DNA of 64,000 nt from Variovorax paradoxus B4 (GCF_000463015.1 NC_022247.1:4154001-4218000); one strand, 5' to 3'. Positions 26,019 through 36,886 are shown, counted from the first letter of the stretch. Made by a program: numbers and translations. Notes: generated from the sequence alone by a model not told the origin.

Positions 26019-27007
26019 AGCTGTTGTTCCTCGCCCCCTGGCTGCGCGCCGCGCTGCTGGCGGCCACCACCCTGGCAGCGCCTTTTGCCGTGCAGGCGCA
26101 AAACGGCACCGACTATCCCAACAAGCCGATTCGGCTCATCGTTCCGTACCCGCCCGGCGGCGGCACCGACGTGATCGCGCGCATCGTGCAGGAGCGCTTC
26201 TCGTCGCTGCTCGGCCAGCAGGTGCTCATCGACAACCGCGGCGGCGCGGCCGGCTCCATCGGCACCGAGATCGTGGCCAAGGCCGCACCCGACGGCTACA
26301 CGGTGCTGTTCACGCTGTCTTCGCACACCATCAACCCGGCGATCTACACCAAGCTCTCGTTCGACACCGCGAAAGACTTCGCGCCCGTGGGCCTGGTCGC
26401 CTCGCTGCCGCAGATCCTGGTGGCCAACACGCAGTTCGCACCCAATACGGTGGCCGAACTGGTGGCGCTCGCCAAGGCCAAGCCGGGATCGCTTTCCTTC
26501 GCCTCGGTGGGCAACGGCTCTCCCGGGCACCTGGCGGGCGAGCTGCTGAAGCTGCGCACCGGCACCCAGATGACGCACATCCCCTACCGCGGCGGCGGCC
26601 CGGCCGTGACCGACGTGATGGGCGGGCAGGTACCGCTGCTGTGGGTATCGATTCCCGCGGCCGCGCAGTTCGTGAAGGCCGGCAAGCTCAAGGCGCTGGC
26701 GGTGTCGACCACCAAGCGCAGCGCCGCCTTCCCCGACGTGCCCACGATGCAGGAAGCGGGCATTGCCGATTTCGACGTCGACTCCTGGTACGCGGTGTTC
26801 GTGCCCGCGAAGACGCCGCAGCCCACCATCGACAGGCTCAACCGCGTCATCAACACGGTGGTCAAGGAACCCGAGATCCGCGACAAGCTGCTGGCACAGG
26901 GCAGCGAAGGCGTCGGCGGCACGCCGGAGCAACTGGGCAAGGTGGTGACCACGGAACTCGTGCGCTGGCAGAAGCTTGCAAAAGAAGCCAGCATCAAGGT
27001 GGATTGA
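26015..27007 (+). CDS. Bug-family (TctC-like) solute-binding protein, sulfoacetate-type cluster
   Basis: This 330-aa periplasmic binding protein has a Sec signal peptide (LAAPFAVQAQN, cleavage near residue 29) and Bug motifs: IVPYPPGGGTDVIAR near residue 44, DNRGGAAGSIGTEIVAKAAPDGY near 76, and THIPYRGGGPAV. AAGGAG precedes the ATG, which overlaps the iclR stop. It takes the place held by the MFS carrier SauU in the known sau locus, so it may bind sulfoacetate. No TctAB membrane genes are in the window, so its permease must be encoded elsewhere. It differs clearly from the Bug protein of the suy operon and is not a recent duplicate. Confidence 0.86.
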   Translation: MKLLFLAPWLRAALLAATTLAAPFAVQAQNGTDYPNKPIRLIVPYPPGGGTDVIARIVQERFSSLLGQQVLIDNRGGAAGSIGTEIVAKAAPDGYTVLFTLSSHTINPAIYTKLSFDTAKDFAPVGLVASLPQILVANTQFAPNTVAELVALAKAKPGSLSFASVGNGSPGHLAGELLKLRTGTQMTHIPYRGGGPAVTDVMGGQVPLLWVSIPAAAQFVKAGKLKALAVSTTKRSAAFPDVPTMQEAGIADFDVDSWYAVFVPAKTPQPTIDRLNRVINTVVKEPEIRDKLLAQGSEGVGGTPEQLGKVVTTELVRWQKLAKEASIKVD

Positions 27008-27025
27008 CCAGCAACAGACAGACCC

Positions 27026-28465
27026 ATGGAAAACTCATCCGCACCCTCTTCCCCCATCGCCGAACTGGTGGCGCGCGCCCGCGCCGCGCAGCGCATCTAC
27101 GAAACCTGGTCGCAGGCGCAGGTCGACACCGCCGTGGTGGCCGCGGGCTGGGCCATCATCGAGCCGGCGCGCAACCGCGAACTGGCCGAGCTGGCGGTGG
27201 CCGACACCGGCGTGGGCAACGCCCCGGACAAGGTGCGCAAGAACCACCGCAAGACCTTCGGCCTGCTGCGCGACCTGCAGGGCGCGCGCTCGGTGGGGGT
27301 GATCGGCGAAGACCCGGCGCGCGGCATCGTCGAGATCGCGCGGCCCGTGGGCGTGGTGTGCGCGGTCACGCCGTCCACCAACCCGGGCGCGACGCCTGCC
27401 AACAAGATCATCAACGCGCTCAAGGGGCGCAACGCAGTCATCGTGGCGCCCTCGCCCAAGGGCTGGTCGACGGCCGCGCGGCTGATCGAGTTCATCCATG
27501 CGCAGTTCGACCGCATCGGCGCGCCGCGCGACCTGGTGCAGCTGCTGCCCTCGCCGGTCAACAAGCAGTCGACGGCCGAGCTGATGCGCCTGTGTGACCT
27601 GGTGGTGGCCACCGGCTCGCAGGCCAACGTGCGCGCAGCCTATGCCAGCGGCACGCCGGCCTTCGGCGTGGGCGCGGGCAACGTGGCGGGCATCGTCGAC
27701 GAAACGGCCGACGTGAACGCGGCGGCCGATCGCATCCTGCTGTCCAAGACCTTCGACAACGCGACCAGCTGCTCGTCGGAGAACAGCCTGGTCGTCGTCG
27801 ATGCGGTGCGCGCGCAGATGCTCTCGGCGCTGAAGGACCGCGGCGCGCTCATGCTCGCGGCTGCACAGAAGGCCACGCTGCAGTCGCTGATGTGGCCGGG
27901 CGGCAAGCTCTCTCCTGCCGTCATCGGCCAGTCGGCGCGCATGATCGCCGAGCGCGCAGCCGCCCTCGACGGCGCCAACCGCGAGGGCTGGCTGGCCATT
28001 GCGGCGAGAAATCCGCGCATCCTCATGGTGGCCGAGGACGGCGTGGGCCACGAGCATCCGTTCTCGGGCGAGAAGCTGAGCCCGGTGCTGGCAATCTATT
28101 CCGCACGCGACTTCGACGAAGCTGCCGCCACGGTCGCGCGCATCTACGCCTACGAAGGCGCGGGCCATTCGGTCGGCCTGCACAGCACGGTGCCCGAACG
28201 CGCGTTGACGCTCGGCCTCACGCTGCCGGTGTCGCGCGTGATCGTCGACCAGGCGCACTGCATTGCCACCGGCGGCAGCTTCGACAACGGCCTGCCGTTC
28301 TCGCTGTCGATGGGCTGCGGCACCTGGGGCAAGAACAACTTCTCCGACAACATGAACTACCGGCACTACCTGAACATCACGCGCGTGTCGCGGCCGATTC
28401 CGGAGCGGGTGCCCAGCGAGGACGACATCTTCGGCGCCTTCTTCGCCGAATACGGTGCGGGCTGA
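27026..28465 (+). CDS. sauS: SauS-like CoA-acylating sulfoacetaldehyde dehydrogenase
   Basis: This 479-aa aldehyde dehydrogenase is of the CoA-acylating branch (EutE/AdhE type). It has GVVCAVTPSTNPGATPANK near residue 110, the catalytic Cys 249 in FDNATSCSSEN, and a C-terminal GCGTWGKNNFSDN. Acylating enzymes lack the Glu general base of hydrolytic ALDHs, consistent with the sequence here. In sulfoacetate degradation SauS reduces sulfoacetyl-CoA to sulfoacetaldehyde for Xsc. The following gene is the matching CoA ligase, 2 bases away. Acetaldehyde or succinate-semialdehyde specificity cannot be excluded by sequence alone, but the neighbourhood favours the sulfonate. Confidence 0.8.
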   Translation: MENSSAPSSPIAELVARARAAQRIYETWSQAQVDTAVVAAGWAIIEPARNRELAELAVADTGVGNAPDKVRKNHRKTFGLLRDLQGARSVGVIGEDPARGIVEIARPVGVVCAVTPSTNPGATPANKIINALKGRNAVIVAPSPKGWSTAARLIEFIHAQFDRIGAPRDLVQLLPSPVNKQSTAELMRLCDLVVATGSQANVRAAYASGTPAFGVGAGNVAGIVDETADVNAAADRILLSKTFDNATSCSSENSLVVVDAVRAQMLSALKDRGALMLAAAQKATLQSLMWPGGKLSPAVIGQSARMIAERAAALDGANREGWLAIAARNPRILMVAEDGVGHEHPFSGEKLSPVLAIYSARDFDEAAATVARIYAYEGAGHSVGLHSTVPERALTLGLTLPVSRVIVDQAHCIATGGSFDNGLPFSLSMGCGTWGKNNFSDNMNYRHYLNITRVSRPIPERVPSEDDIFGAFFAEYGAG

Positions 28466-28467
28466 GC

Positions 28468-29988
<1,521 letters not shown>

Positions 29989-30049
29989 GCCGCCGCCCGG
30001 CCGCTCCGAAGGCGGCTCGCACCGAAGCGCGCAGCGCGGAGGTTATTCG

Positions 30050-30853
30050 GTGATCGCGGCGGAACTGCTGGTGCCGCCGCTGGCGCCGGCGCTGCTCGCC
30101 TACAGCCTCTGCGTGGTGTTCGCGGCCGGCGTGGTGCGCGGCTTCGCGGGCTTCGGCTTCTCGGCCGTCACCGTGGCGGGGCTCTCTCTCGTGGTGTCGC
30201 CTGCGCTCGTGGTGCCGGCCATCTTCATGCTCGAGATCCTCGCAAGCCTGAGCCAGCTGCGCGGCATTGCACGCGACGTCGACATGCCCTGGCTCGGCTG
30301 GCTGATGCTGGGCAACCTGCTGTTCATTCCGCTCGGGGTCGCGTTGCTGGCCTGGCTGCCCGAAACGCCGCTGCGCCTGCTGATCGGCGCGCTGCTGATG
30401 GCCGCGGCCCTGCTGCTGCGCGCCGGCACCCGGGCCACGCTCGTGCCCACGCGCGCGGTGCGCTTCGCGGCCGGGCTGGTCTCGGGCTTCATCAACGGCG
30501 TGGCGGCCATCGGCGGTATTGCCATTGCGGTGCTGCTGAGCACCACCGCGATGGCGCCGGCCGCGCTGCGCGCCACCATGATCGCGCTGCTGCTCTTCAG
30601 CGACGTGGTGTCGCTCGCAAGCGCCGCGCTCATGCCCACGGCCGCGCATGCCGCGTCGGGCCACCTGCTCGGGGCCGGCACGCTGAAGTGGGCGCTGTGG
30701 CTCGCGCCCGCGATGCTGGCCGGCGTCTGGTGGGGCCAGCGCTCGTTCAAGGGCGTGTCGCCCACGCAGTTCCGCCGGCATGTGCTGAGCCTGCTGGTGG
30801 CCTTGGCGGCGGTGAGCGTGGCGCGCTCGGTTGTCTCGCTGGCAACGGCCTGA
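30050..30853 (+). CDS. TauE/SafE-family sulfite/anion exporter
   Basis: This 267-aa integral membrane protein of the TSUP (TauE/SafE) family has about eight hydrophobic segments and the family glycine-rich start (AGVVRGFAGFGFSAVTVAG near residue 25), repeated in weaker form near residue 145 (AGLVSGFINGVAAIGG). It starts at GTG 30050 with GGAGG seven bases upstream. TauE-type proteins export sulfite or sulfoacetate-derived anions in sulfonate degraders. Its position 61 bases after the SauT-like gene suits export of sulfite released by Xsc. Other TSUP members carry sulfate or organic anions, so the substrate is inferred. Confidence 0.84.
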   Translation: MIAAELLVPPLAPALLAYSLCVVFAAGVVRGFAGFGFSAVTVAGLSLVVSPALVVPAIFMLEILASLSQLRGIARDVDMPWLGWLMLGNLLFIPLGVALLAWLPETPLRLLIGALLMAAALLLRAGTRATLVPTRAVRFAAGLVSGFINGVAAIGGIAIAVLLSTTAMAPAALRATMIALLLFSDVVSLASAALMPTAAHAASGHLLGAGTLKWALWLAPAMLAGVWWGQRSFKGVSPTQFRRHVLSLLVALAAVSVARSVVSLATA

Positions 30854-30904
30854 CCGGCAAGATCCTGCACGGCAACGTCCTGCCCTGGCTATGCTGCGCG
30901 CGAC

Positions 30905-31927
30905 ATGCTGTCTTCTTCATTCTTTTCTCGGCCACCGGGACGCGCACTGGCGGCGGCCACGGTGCTTCTGCTCGCATCGGCAGGTGCCGCCGCCGAATCG
31001 GCATGCCCGGACACCGCCGCGCGGACGCCGCCACCCCCGCGCGCCCTGGCGATGGCCACCGCCGCACAGCGCGAGCACGAGGCCTTCGGCGCGCAGACGA
31101 TGGACGCCGAAGGCCGGCTCGTCGAGTCCGGCCGTTCCGAGGCCGAGGATTCGCGCCCCACGCTCGCCACCCCCGCGCCGTGGCAGCGCGTGCTCGGCTA
31201 CTGGGAGGCGGTCGAACAGCCCCGCACCCCGCTGCCTTCGCTGGTGCGCTTCGGCGCGCTGCGGCCGGCCGACCGCACGCTGCTGCTGCAGGCGCTCAGC
31301 CAGGCCAGCGCCTCGCACCTGCAGGGGCTGGGCGTGGGGCCGGACCAGGGCCTCGACGCGGCCGAGCTGCGCGCGATGGCCACCGCGGTGAACCGCGTGG
31401 CGGCGATCGACACGCCATGGTCGGCGGCCTTCATGAGCTGGCTCGCGCAGCAGGCGGGGCTGGGCGCGGACGAGTTCGTGTTCTCGGAAGCGCATGCGGA
31501 CTACGCGGGCGCCGCCTGGCAGGCCGGCGCCGCCGAAGCGGCCGGCCACGAGACGCGCTACGCGATGCGCGCCTGCGACCTCGCGCGCACGCCGCCACGC
31601 GTGGGCGACCTAGCCTGCCACACGCGCGGCGCGGCATCGGAGCTCGACAGCTTCGAAAAGATCGGCGCCGTGCTGGCAACGCGGGCCACGGGCGGCGAGC
31701 CGCTGCCGATGCATTGCGACGTGGTGGTGAAGGTCGACGAGCGGGGCTTCGACACCATCGGCGGCAATGTGCTGCAGTCGGTCACGCGCAGGCGGCTGGA
31801 CTTCGCGCCCGGCACGCAGACCCTCGATCCCAGCTACCTGCCCGACGGCTGCACCATCGGCGCTGCGGACTGCACCGAGCGCCACATGAGCTGGCAGCCG
31901 TGGTCGCTGCTGCTGCAGTGGCGCTGA
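30905..31927 (+). CDS. Secreted DUF2272 protein
   Basis: This 340-aa protein has a Sec signal peptide (ending ASAGAAAES near residue 32) and a DUF2272 domain. The domain is recognised by DTPWSAAFMSWLAQQAGL near residue 162 and the FSEAHADYAGA stretch. Several Cys residues (CDLARTP, LACHTRG, MHCDVVV, CTIGAADC) could form disulfides in the periplasm. DUF2272 proteins resemble NlpC/CHAP-like hydrolases in having a WSAAF start, but a catalytic triad cannot be assigned with confidence. It lies between the sulfoacetate-type and isethionate-type genes without an obvious metabolic link. Confidence 0.75.
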   Translation: MLSSSFFSRPPGRALAAATVLLLASAGAAAESACPDTAARTPPPPRALAMATAAQREHEAFGAQTMDAEGRLVESGRSEAEDSRPTLATPAPWQRVLGYWEAVEQPRTPLPSLVRFGALRPADRTLLLQALSQASASHLQGLGVGPDQGLDAAELRAMATAVNRVAAIDTPWSAAFMSWLAQQAGLGADEFVFSEAHADYAGAAWQAGAAEAAGHETRYAMRACDLARTPPRVGDLACHTRGAASELDSFEKIGAVLATRATGGEPLPMHCDVVVKVDERGFDTIGGNVLQSVTRRRLDFAPGTQTLDPSYLPDGCTIGAADCTERHMSWQPWSLLLQWR

Positions 31928-31963
31928 CGCGGCGCACAGGCGGCGAAAGGCCCAGGCCCGGGC

Positions 31964-32779
31964 TCAGAGCAGCGTGCCCATGCGCTCCGCGGCGGCCTTG
32001 AGCGCATCGATGCGCTTCACCGCCTCTTCCATCGACATGCGCGCGGTCGGCGCATGCACCGCGAGCGCCGCGCGCACCTGCCCGGCCGCGTCGCGCACCG
32101 GCACCGCCACGGCCACCAACCCCGCGATGAATTCCTCGCAGTCGCGCGAGTAGCCGCGCTTGGCGATCGCATCGCATTCGGTGCGCAGCGCATCGGCCTT
32201 GACGAGCGTGTTGGCCGTCATGCGCGCAAGCGGCAGCCGGTCGATGAGCGCGTCGCGCTCCTTCTTCGGCATTTGCGCGAGGAACAGCTTGCCGCTCGCG
32301 GTGCAGTGCAGCGGCACGTGCGAGCCGACATCGAGCGTGAGCCGCAGCGGCCACTGCGCCTCCACGCGGTCGAGGTACAGCACCTGGGCACCGTCGAGCG
32401 TGGTGAGGTTGCAGGTCTCGCCCACCTGCCGCACGAGTTCGGACAGCACCTCGTGCCGCAGGCCGCGCACCGTGCCGTGGTTCAGGGTGTCGAAGGCCAG
32501 CTTGCGCAGCGCGGGGCCGACGCTGAACGAACGCTCGTCCACGTCGCGCGCCAGGAAGCCGGTGGCCAGCAGCTGGGTGCAGATGCGGTGCGCCGTGCCC
32601 TTGGGCAGCCCCAGCTGCGCGGCCAGGTCGGCGAGCGTGAGGGGGCGGCCTTCGCTGGCCAGCAAGGCCAGCAGGCGCAGGCTGCGCTCGGCCGACGAGC
32701 CGGAGGCGGACTCCTCCGCGGCGGGCACGGAAAGCGATGGCGAAGACACGGCGGCTGCGGGGCGCGCGGAACGTGGCAT
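31964..32779 (-). CDS. IclR-family regulator of the isethionate-type cluster (IseR-like)
   Basis: This 271-aa IclR-type regulator has a low-complexity N-terminus (about 28 residues), a winged helix (SLRLLALLASEGRPLTLADLA, LPKGTAHRICTQLLATGFL) and an effector domain (GETCNLTTLDGAQVLYLDRVE, HVPLHCTASGKLFLAQMP, GYSRDCEEFIAGLVAVAVPV). It is divergent from the GMC dehydrogenase with a 96-base gap carrying a GGAAC-N5-GTTCC palindrome. The trio IclR, flavin dehydrogenase and MFS carrier matches the isethionate locus known from Cupriavidus necator, where IseR is an IclR protein. Confidence 0.86.
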   Translation of the reverse strand: MPRSARPAAAVSSPSLSVPAAEESASGSSAERSLRLLALLASEGRPLTLADLAAQLGLPKGTAHRICTQLLATGFLARDVDERSFSVGPALRKLAFDTLNHGTVRGLRHEVLSELVRQVGETCNLTTLDGAQVLYLDRVEAQWPLRLTLDVGSHVPLHCTASGKLFLAQMPKKERDALIDRLPLARMTANTLVKADALRTECDAIAKRGYSRDCEEFIAGLVAVAVPVRDAAGQVRAALAVHAPTARMSMEEAVKRIDALKAAAERMGTLL

Positions 32780-32798
32780 GCGGGTAAACCTTAAAAAT

Positions 32799-32813
32799 GG
32801 AACATTGCGTTCC
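32799..32813. promoter_or_regulatory. GGAAC-N5-GTTCC palindrome between iclR and GMC dehydrogenase genes
   Basis: This palindrome (TGGAAC...GTTCCG) lies 20 bases upstream of the IclR start and 62 bases upstream of the dehydrogenase start, the expected place for a shared operator. A further GTTCC half-site occurs at 32853. Spacing and half-sites match the site at 21099 before xsc. Confidence 0.55.
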
Positions 32814-32875
32814 GAAAAACATTAACCTAGGATGCAAGCAAGCGAAGCGATTGTTCCACTCCCCGGGTGCCCTGC

Positions 32876-34534
32876 ATGCGTGATGAAGAGTTCGACTACA
32901 TCGTCGTCGGCGCCGGATCGGCCGGCTGCGTTCTGGCTGGCCGGCTGAGCGAAGACCCGGCCACGCGCGTGCTGCTGCTCGAAGCGGGCCCGGTGGACAG
33001 GTCGCTCTGGATCCACCTGCCCATCGGCTACGGCAAGACGATGTGGAGCCCCACCTACAACTGGCGCTTCGAGACCGACCCCGACCCGAACATGAACGGC
33101 CGGCGCATCTACTGGCCCCGGGGCAAGACGCTGGGCGGCTCGAGTTCGATCAACGGGCTGATCTACATCCGCGGCCAGCGCGAGGACTACGACCACTGGG
33201 CCGCGCTGGGCAATGCGGGCTGGAGCTACGACGAGGTGCTGCCCTACTTCATCCGCTCCGAAGGCAACGAGCGCGGTGCGAGTGCCTTCCATGGCGGCGA
33301 CGGGCCGCTGAAGGTGTCGGACATCGCGGCGAAGCACGAACTCATCGAGGCCTTCATCGGCGGCGCGCAGCAGATCGGCGTGCCGCGCACCGGCGACTTC
33401 AACGGCGCCGAGCAGGAAGGCGCAGGCTACTACCAGCTCACCACGCACAAGGGCTGGCGCTGCAGCACGGCCAAGGCCTACCTGGTGCCGGCGCGCCACC
33501 GGCCCAACCTGCGCATCGAGACCGATGCGCTGGCCAGCCGGCTGGTGTTCGACGGCCGGCGCGCCGTGGGCGTGAGCTACCGCCAGGGCGGTGACATGAA
33601 GACCGCGCGCTGCCGCGCCGAGGTGCTGCTTTCGGCCGGTTCGATCCAGTCGCCGCAGCTGCTGCAGCTCTCGGGCATCGGCCCGCGCGCGCTGCTCGAG
33701 CGCATGGGCATCCCGGTGGTTCACGAACTGCCCGGCGTGGGCGAGAACCTGCAGGACCATCTGCAGATCCGCCTGGGCTACGAGTGCAGCAAGCCCATCA
33801 CCACCAACGACCAGCTCAACTCCTGGCTCGGCCAGGCGCGCATGGGCCTGGAATGGCTGATGTACCGCACCGGCCCGCTCGCGGTGGGCATCAACCAGGG
33901 CGGCTGCTTCATGCGCGCGCTGAAGGACGCAAACGGCCGGCCGGTGGCCGCCACGCCCGACATCCAGTTCCACGTGGCCACGCTCTCGGCCGACATGGCA
34001 GGCGGCAAGGTGCATCCGTATTCGGGTTTCACGATGTCGGTGTGCCAGCTGCGGCCCGAATCGCGCGGGCATGTGCGCATCCGCTCGCTCGACGCAGCCG
34101 AGCCGCCCGAGATGCAGCCCAACTACCTGTCCACCGAGCTCGATCGCGCCACCACCGTGGCCGGCGTGAAGGCGGCGCGCGCCATTGCGCAATCGCCCGC
34201 GATGCGGCCCTACGTGAAGCGCGAGGTGAAGCCCGGCCCCGAAGCCGCGAGCGACGCCGAGCTGCTGGAGTTCTGCCGCAACAACGGCGCCACCATCTTT
34301 CATCCCACCGGCACCTGCCGCATGGGCAGCGACCCGCTCGCGGTGGTCGATGCGCGCCTGCGCGTGCACGGCGTGGCCGGGCTGCGCGTGATCGACTGCT
34401 CGGCCATGCCCACGCTGGTGTCGGGCAACACCAACGCACCCGCCGTGATGATGGCCGAGAAGGCCGTCGACATGATCAGGGAGGACGTGAGAGCGGCAGC
34501 CGCCGCGACAACCACATCGGAGACACAGACATGA
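32876..34534 (+). CDS. iseJ: GMC-family flavin dehydrogenase, isethionate dehydrogenase-like (IseJ)
   Basis: This 552-aa FAD enzyme is of the glucose-methanol-choline family. It has the N-terminal dinucleotide motif YIVVGAGSAGCVLAGRLSE, the GMC signature GKTLGGSSSINGLIYIRG near residue 85, AGSIQSPQLLQLSGIG near 255, the catalytic His in FHPTGTCRMG near 480 and the partner Asn in SGNTNAPAVM. Such enzymes oxidise primary alcohols. IseJ oxidises isethionate to sulfoacetaldehyde, the Xsc substrate. The following overlapping gene is an MFS carrier, as in the ise locus. An in-frame GTG at 32867 is an alternative start. Choline dehydrogenase is the generic name; no betaine genes are nearby. Confidence 0.8.
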   Translation: MRDEEFDYIVVGAGSAGCVLAGRLSEDPATRVLLLEAGPVDRSLWIHLPIGYGKTMWSPTYNWRFETDPDPNMNGRRIYWPRGKTLGGSSSINGLIYIRGQREDYDHWAALGNAGWSYDEVLPYFIRSEGNERGASAFHGGDGPLKVSDIAAKHELIEAFIGGAQQIGVPRTGDFNGAEQEGAGYYQLTTHKGWRCSTAKAYLVPARHRPNLRIETDALASRLVFDGRRAVGVSYRQGGDMKTARCRAEVLLSAGSIQSPQLLQLSGIGPRALLERMGIPVVHELPGVGENLQDHLQIRLGYECSKPITTNDQLNSWLGQARMGLEWLMYRTGPLAVGINQGGCFMRALKDANGRPVAATPDIQFHVATLSADMAGGKVHPYSGFTMSVCQLRPESRGHVRIRSLDAAEPPEMQPNYLSTELDRATTVAGVKAARAIAQSPAMRPYVKREVKPGPEAASDAELLEFCRNNGATIFHPTGTCRMGSDPLAVVDARLRVHGVAGLRVIDCSAMPTLVSGNTNAPAVMMAEKAVDMIREDVRAAAAATTTSETQT

Positions 34535-35844
34535 GCGCAAGCGACGAGAAAGCGATTCGCAGGGTGGTGGTATCGGCCCTGGTGGGCGCCACCATCGAGT
34601 GGTACGACTTCTTCCTGTACGGCGTGGTGGCCGGCATCGTGTTCAACAAGCTCTACTTCCCGGGCAGCGACCCGGTGGTGTCGACCTTGCTGGCCTACAC
34701 CACGTTCGCGGTGGGCTTTGTCACGCGGCCGCTGGGCGGCGTGATCTTCGGCCACTTCGGCGACAAGATCGGCCGCAAGAGCATGCTCATCATCACCCTG
34801 ATGATCATGGGCGTGGCCACCTTCCTGATCGGGCTGGTGCCCACCTATGCGCAGATCGGCATCGCGGCGCCCTTGCTGCTGCTCTTGCTTCGGGTGGCGC
34901 AGGGCATCGGCCTGGGCGGCGAATGGGGCGGCGCGGTGCTGATGGCGTACGAATACGCGCCGAAGGGCAAGCGCGGCTTCTATGCGTCGCTGCCGCAGAT
35001 CGGGCTGGCCATCGGCCTGTGCATGGCCTCGGGGGTGGTGGCGCTCCTGTCGTGGCTGCTGACCGACGAGCAGTTCCTGGCATGGGGCTGGCGCATCGCC
35101 TTCCTGATTTCCGGCGTGATGGTGGGGGTGGGCATGTACATCCGGCTCCACGTGCAGGAAACGCCTGAGTTCGCGGCCGTGAAGGCGCGCAACGCCGAGC
35201 TGCGCATTCCGTTCATGGACATGCTGCGGCGCTACCCGGGCAACGTGCTCAAGGGCATGGGCGCACGCTACATTGATGGGGTGTTCTTCAACATCTTCGG
35301 GGTGTTCTCCATCAACTATCTCACCGGCACCCTCAAGATCAGCCGCACCGACGCGCTGCTGGGCGTGATGGCCGCCGCCGTGGTGATGATCTTCTTCATT
35401 CCCTTCTTCGGCCGCCTGTCCGACCGGATGGGACGCGGCAAGGTCTACATGTGGGGTTCGCTGGTCACGGCAGTGTCGGCGTTTCCGGGCTTCTGGCTCA
35501 TGACGCACAGCGGGGGCAGCGTGCTGCTGGTGTGGCTCGCGATCATCATCCCCTTCGGCATCCTGTATGCCTCGGTGTACGGGCCGGAGGCGGCGCTGTT
35601 CTGCGACCTGTTCGACGCCAAGGTGCGCTACACCGGCATCTCCTTCGTCTACCAGTTCTCGGGCATCTTTGCCTCGGGCATCACGCCGATCATCGCGACC
35701 GCGCTGCTCAAGTCGGGCGGCGGCCAGCCGTGGCAGATCTGCATGTACGTGCTGTTCGCGGGCGTGGTGTCGGCCGCGTGCGCCTGGATGATCGGACGGT
35801 CCGCATCGCCGGCCGACGCGCCGGTGGCGGTGGCCTCGCGCTGA
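34531..35844 (+). CDS. iseU: MFS (metabolite:H+ symporter) carrier, isethionate transporter-like (IseU)
   Basis: This 437-aa twelve-helix carrier is of the MHS group of the major facilitator superfamily (ShiA/KgtP type). Signatures are GATIEWYDFFLYG near residue 17, GFVTRPLGGVIFGHFGDKIGRK near 65 and RVAQGIGLGGEWGGA near 120, the last two being MFS loop motifs. The group carries organic anions with protons. It overlaps the dehydrogenase (ATGA), so the two are one transcript, and import of isethionate is the natural proposal. It ends 9 bases before repeat copy B. Confidence 0.84.
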   Translation: MSASDEKAIRRVVVSALVGATIEWYDFFLYGVVAGIVFNKLYFPGSDPVVSTLLAYTTFAVGFVTRPLGGVIFGHFGDKIGRKSMLIITLMIMGVATFLIGLVPTYAQIGIAAPLLLLLLRVAQGIGLGGEWGGAVLMAYEYAPKGKRGFYASLPQIGLAIGLCMASGVVALLSWLLTDEQFLAWGWRIAFLISGVMVGVGMYIRLHVQETPEFAAVKARNAELRIPFMDMLRRYPGNVLKGMGARYIDGVFFNIFGVFSINYLTGTLKISRTDALLGVMAAAVVMIFFIPFFGRLSDRMGRGKVYMWGSLVTAVSAFPGFWLMTHSGGSVLLVWLAIIIPFGILYASVYGPEAALFCDLFDAKVRYTGISFVYQFSGIFASGITPIIATALLKSGGGQPWQICMYVLFAGVVSAACAWMIGRSASPADAPVAVASR

Positions 35845-35853
35845 GGGCATCAG

Positions 35854-36111
35854 TTCAGGGTGCGTGCACAGGCCACCGGGTACTCCCCTCCGCGAATGTC
35901 CCCCGCCTTCGACTCCTCCTTGATTTCGCTGCGGGGAGCACCCGATGCCCTGTGCACCAGGGCACGCTGCCGGTGCATCGCTGATCAACAACCGCTCCGC
36001 ATAACGCTCCCGCCGATGGGGTGCCTTGCGCAGCGAAATCAAGGGGGAGGCCGCAGGCCGGAGGACATTCGCGGAGCAAGGTACCCCGTCGGCGGGAGCG
36101 CCGCCCCGAAC
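35854..36111 (-). repeat. 257-bp dispersed repeat, copy B (inverted to copy A at 24833)
   Basis: This is the reverse complement of copy A with three substitutions and one indel. It fills the 300-base gap between the MFS gene and the convergent LuxR-type gene. The two tandem imperfect palindromes are preserved, so the element could act as a transcription stop for both genes. With copy A it brackets 25.1-35.9 kb. Confidence 0.85.
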
Positions 36112-36145
36112 AAACGCGACCCCAAGCAGATCGCCAGACAGGCTC

Positions 36146-36631
36146 TCAGGAGGTCCTGCCCATGGCAAGCGCGCGCACCACGGCCGCCGTGCGCGTCTCG
36201 ACGCCCAGCTTCACGTACACATGCTCCAGATGCTTGTGGACGGTGCGCGGGCTGATCTCCAGCAGCGCGGCGATCTCGGCGTCGGTCTTGCCGCGCGAGA
36301 GCCAGTGCATGACATCGCCCTCGCGCGGCGTGAGGCCGGCCAGCGGCGCATCGGGGAGCGGCGCATCATGCAGCGGCGCCGCGGCGCGGCAGGCGAGCTG
36401 GTACAGGAAGGCCACCGCCACCGCATGCTCCAGCCCCGCGCGCCGGTAGCGGTCGGCCTGCCATGCGGCGCGGCGAAACTCGCTGCGGCCCGGTGCCTTG
36501 GTGGCGATGCGCGGACTTGTGCGTACGCCGTTGCTGCCGGCGCCATGGGGCCGCATCGGCGAATGCCCGGACTCCAGCTGCTCCAGCAGGCGAAGCGCGC
36601 CCGCCCGGTCGTTGCGCGTCAGGTGTGTCAT
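36146..36631 (-). CDS. Small LuxR-type (FixJ/NarL HTH) regulator
   Basis: This 161-aa protein has a C-terminal LuxR helix-turn-helix (LTPREGDVMHWLSRGKTDAEIAALLEISPRTVHKHLEHVYVKLGVETRTAAVVRA split across residues 99-152). The N-terminal 90 residues are Arg/Ala-rich and contain no response-regulator Asp pocket or autoinducer domain that I recognise. It may be an orphan DNA-binding protein or the shortened remnant of a longer regulator. It points away from the DUF1059/iorAB genes, which it might control across the 255-base gap 36632-36886. That gap holds no recognisable gene. Confidence 0.78.
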   Translation of the reverse strand: MTHLTRNDRAGALRLLEQLESGHSPMRPHGAGSNGVRTSPRIATKAPGRSEFRRAAWQADRYRRAGLEHAVAVAFLYQLACRAAAPLHDAPLPDAPLAGLTPREGDVMHWLSRGKTDAEIAALLEISPRTVHKHLEHVYVKLGVETRTAAVVRALAMGRTS

Positions 36632-36886
36632 GGCATGCCCCTTTCACGGTGCATACGCATTGCTGCGTATGGCGCCTGCCCGCATCGAGACGCACGATGC
36701 TCGCAGGCCCTTTACCACCAAAGCAGTATAGGCAGGCAGGGGGCGCTCAGGCCGCTTGCCGGCGGAGGGGATACACATGGCCATCGACGAAACACGGCTT
36801 AACGCCTGCATGGGTAGCCCCGGCCAGCCCTCTTCCGACCGGCCTGACCTTCGAATCACGTCCGCAGGGACATTCCAGGAGCCACC

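Noticed and set aside
32876..34534. Choline dehydrogenase of betaine synthesis
   Set aside because: No betaine aldehyde dehydrogenase or BetI regulator is adjacent; the IclR and MFS neighbours match the isethionate locus.
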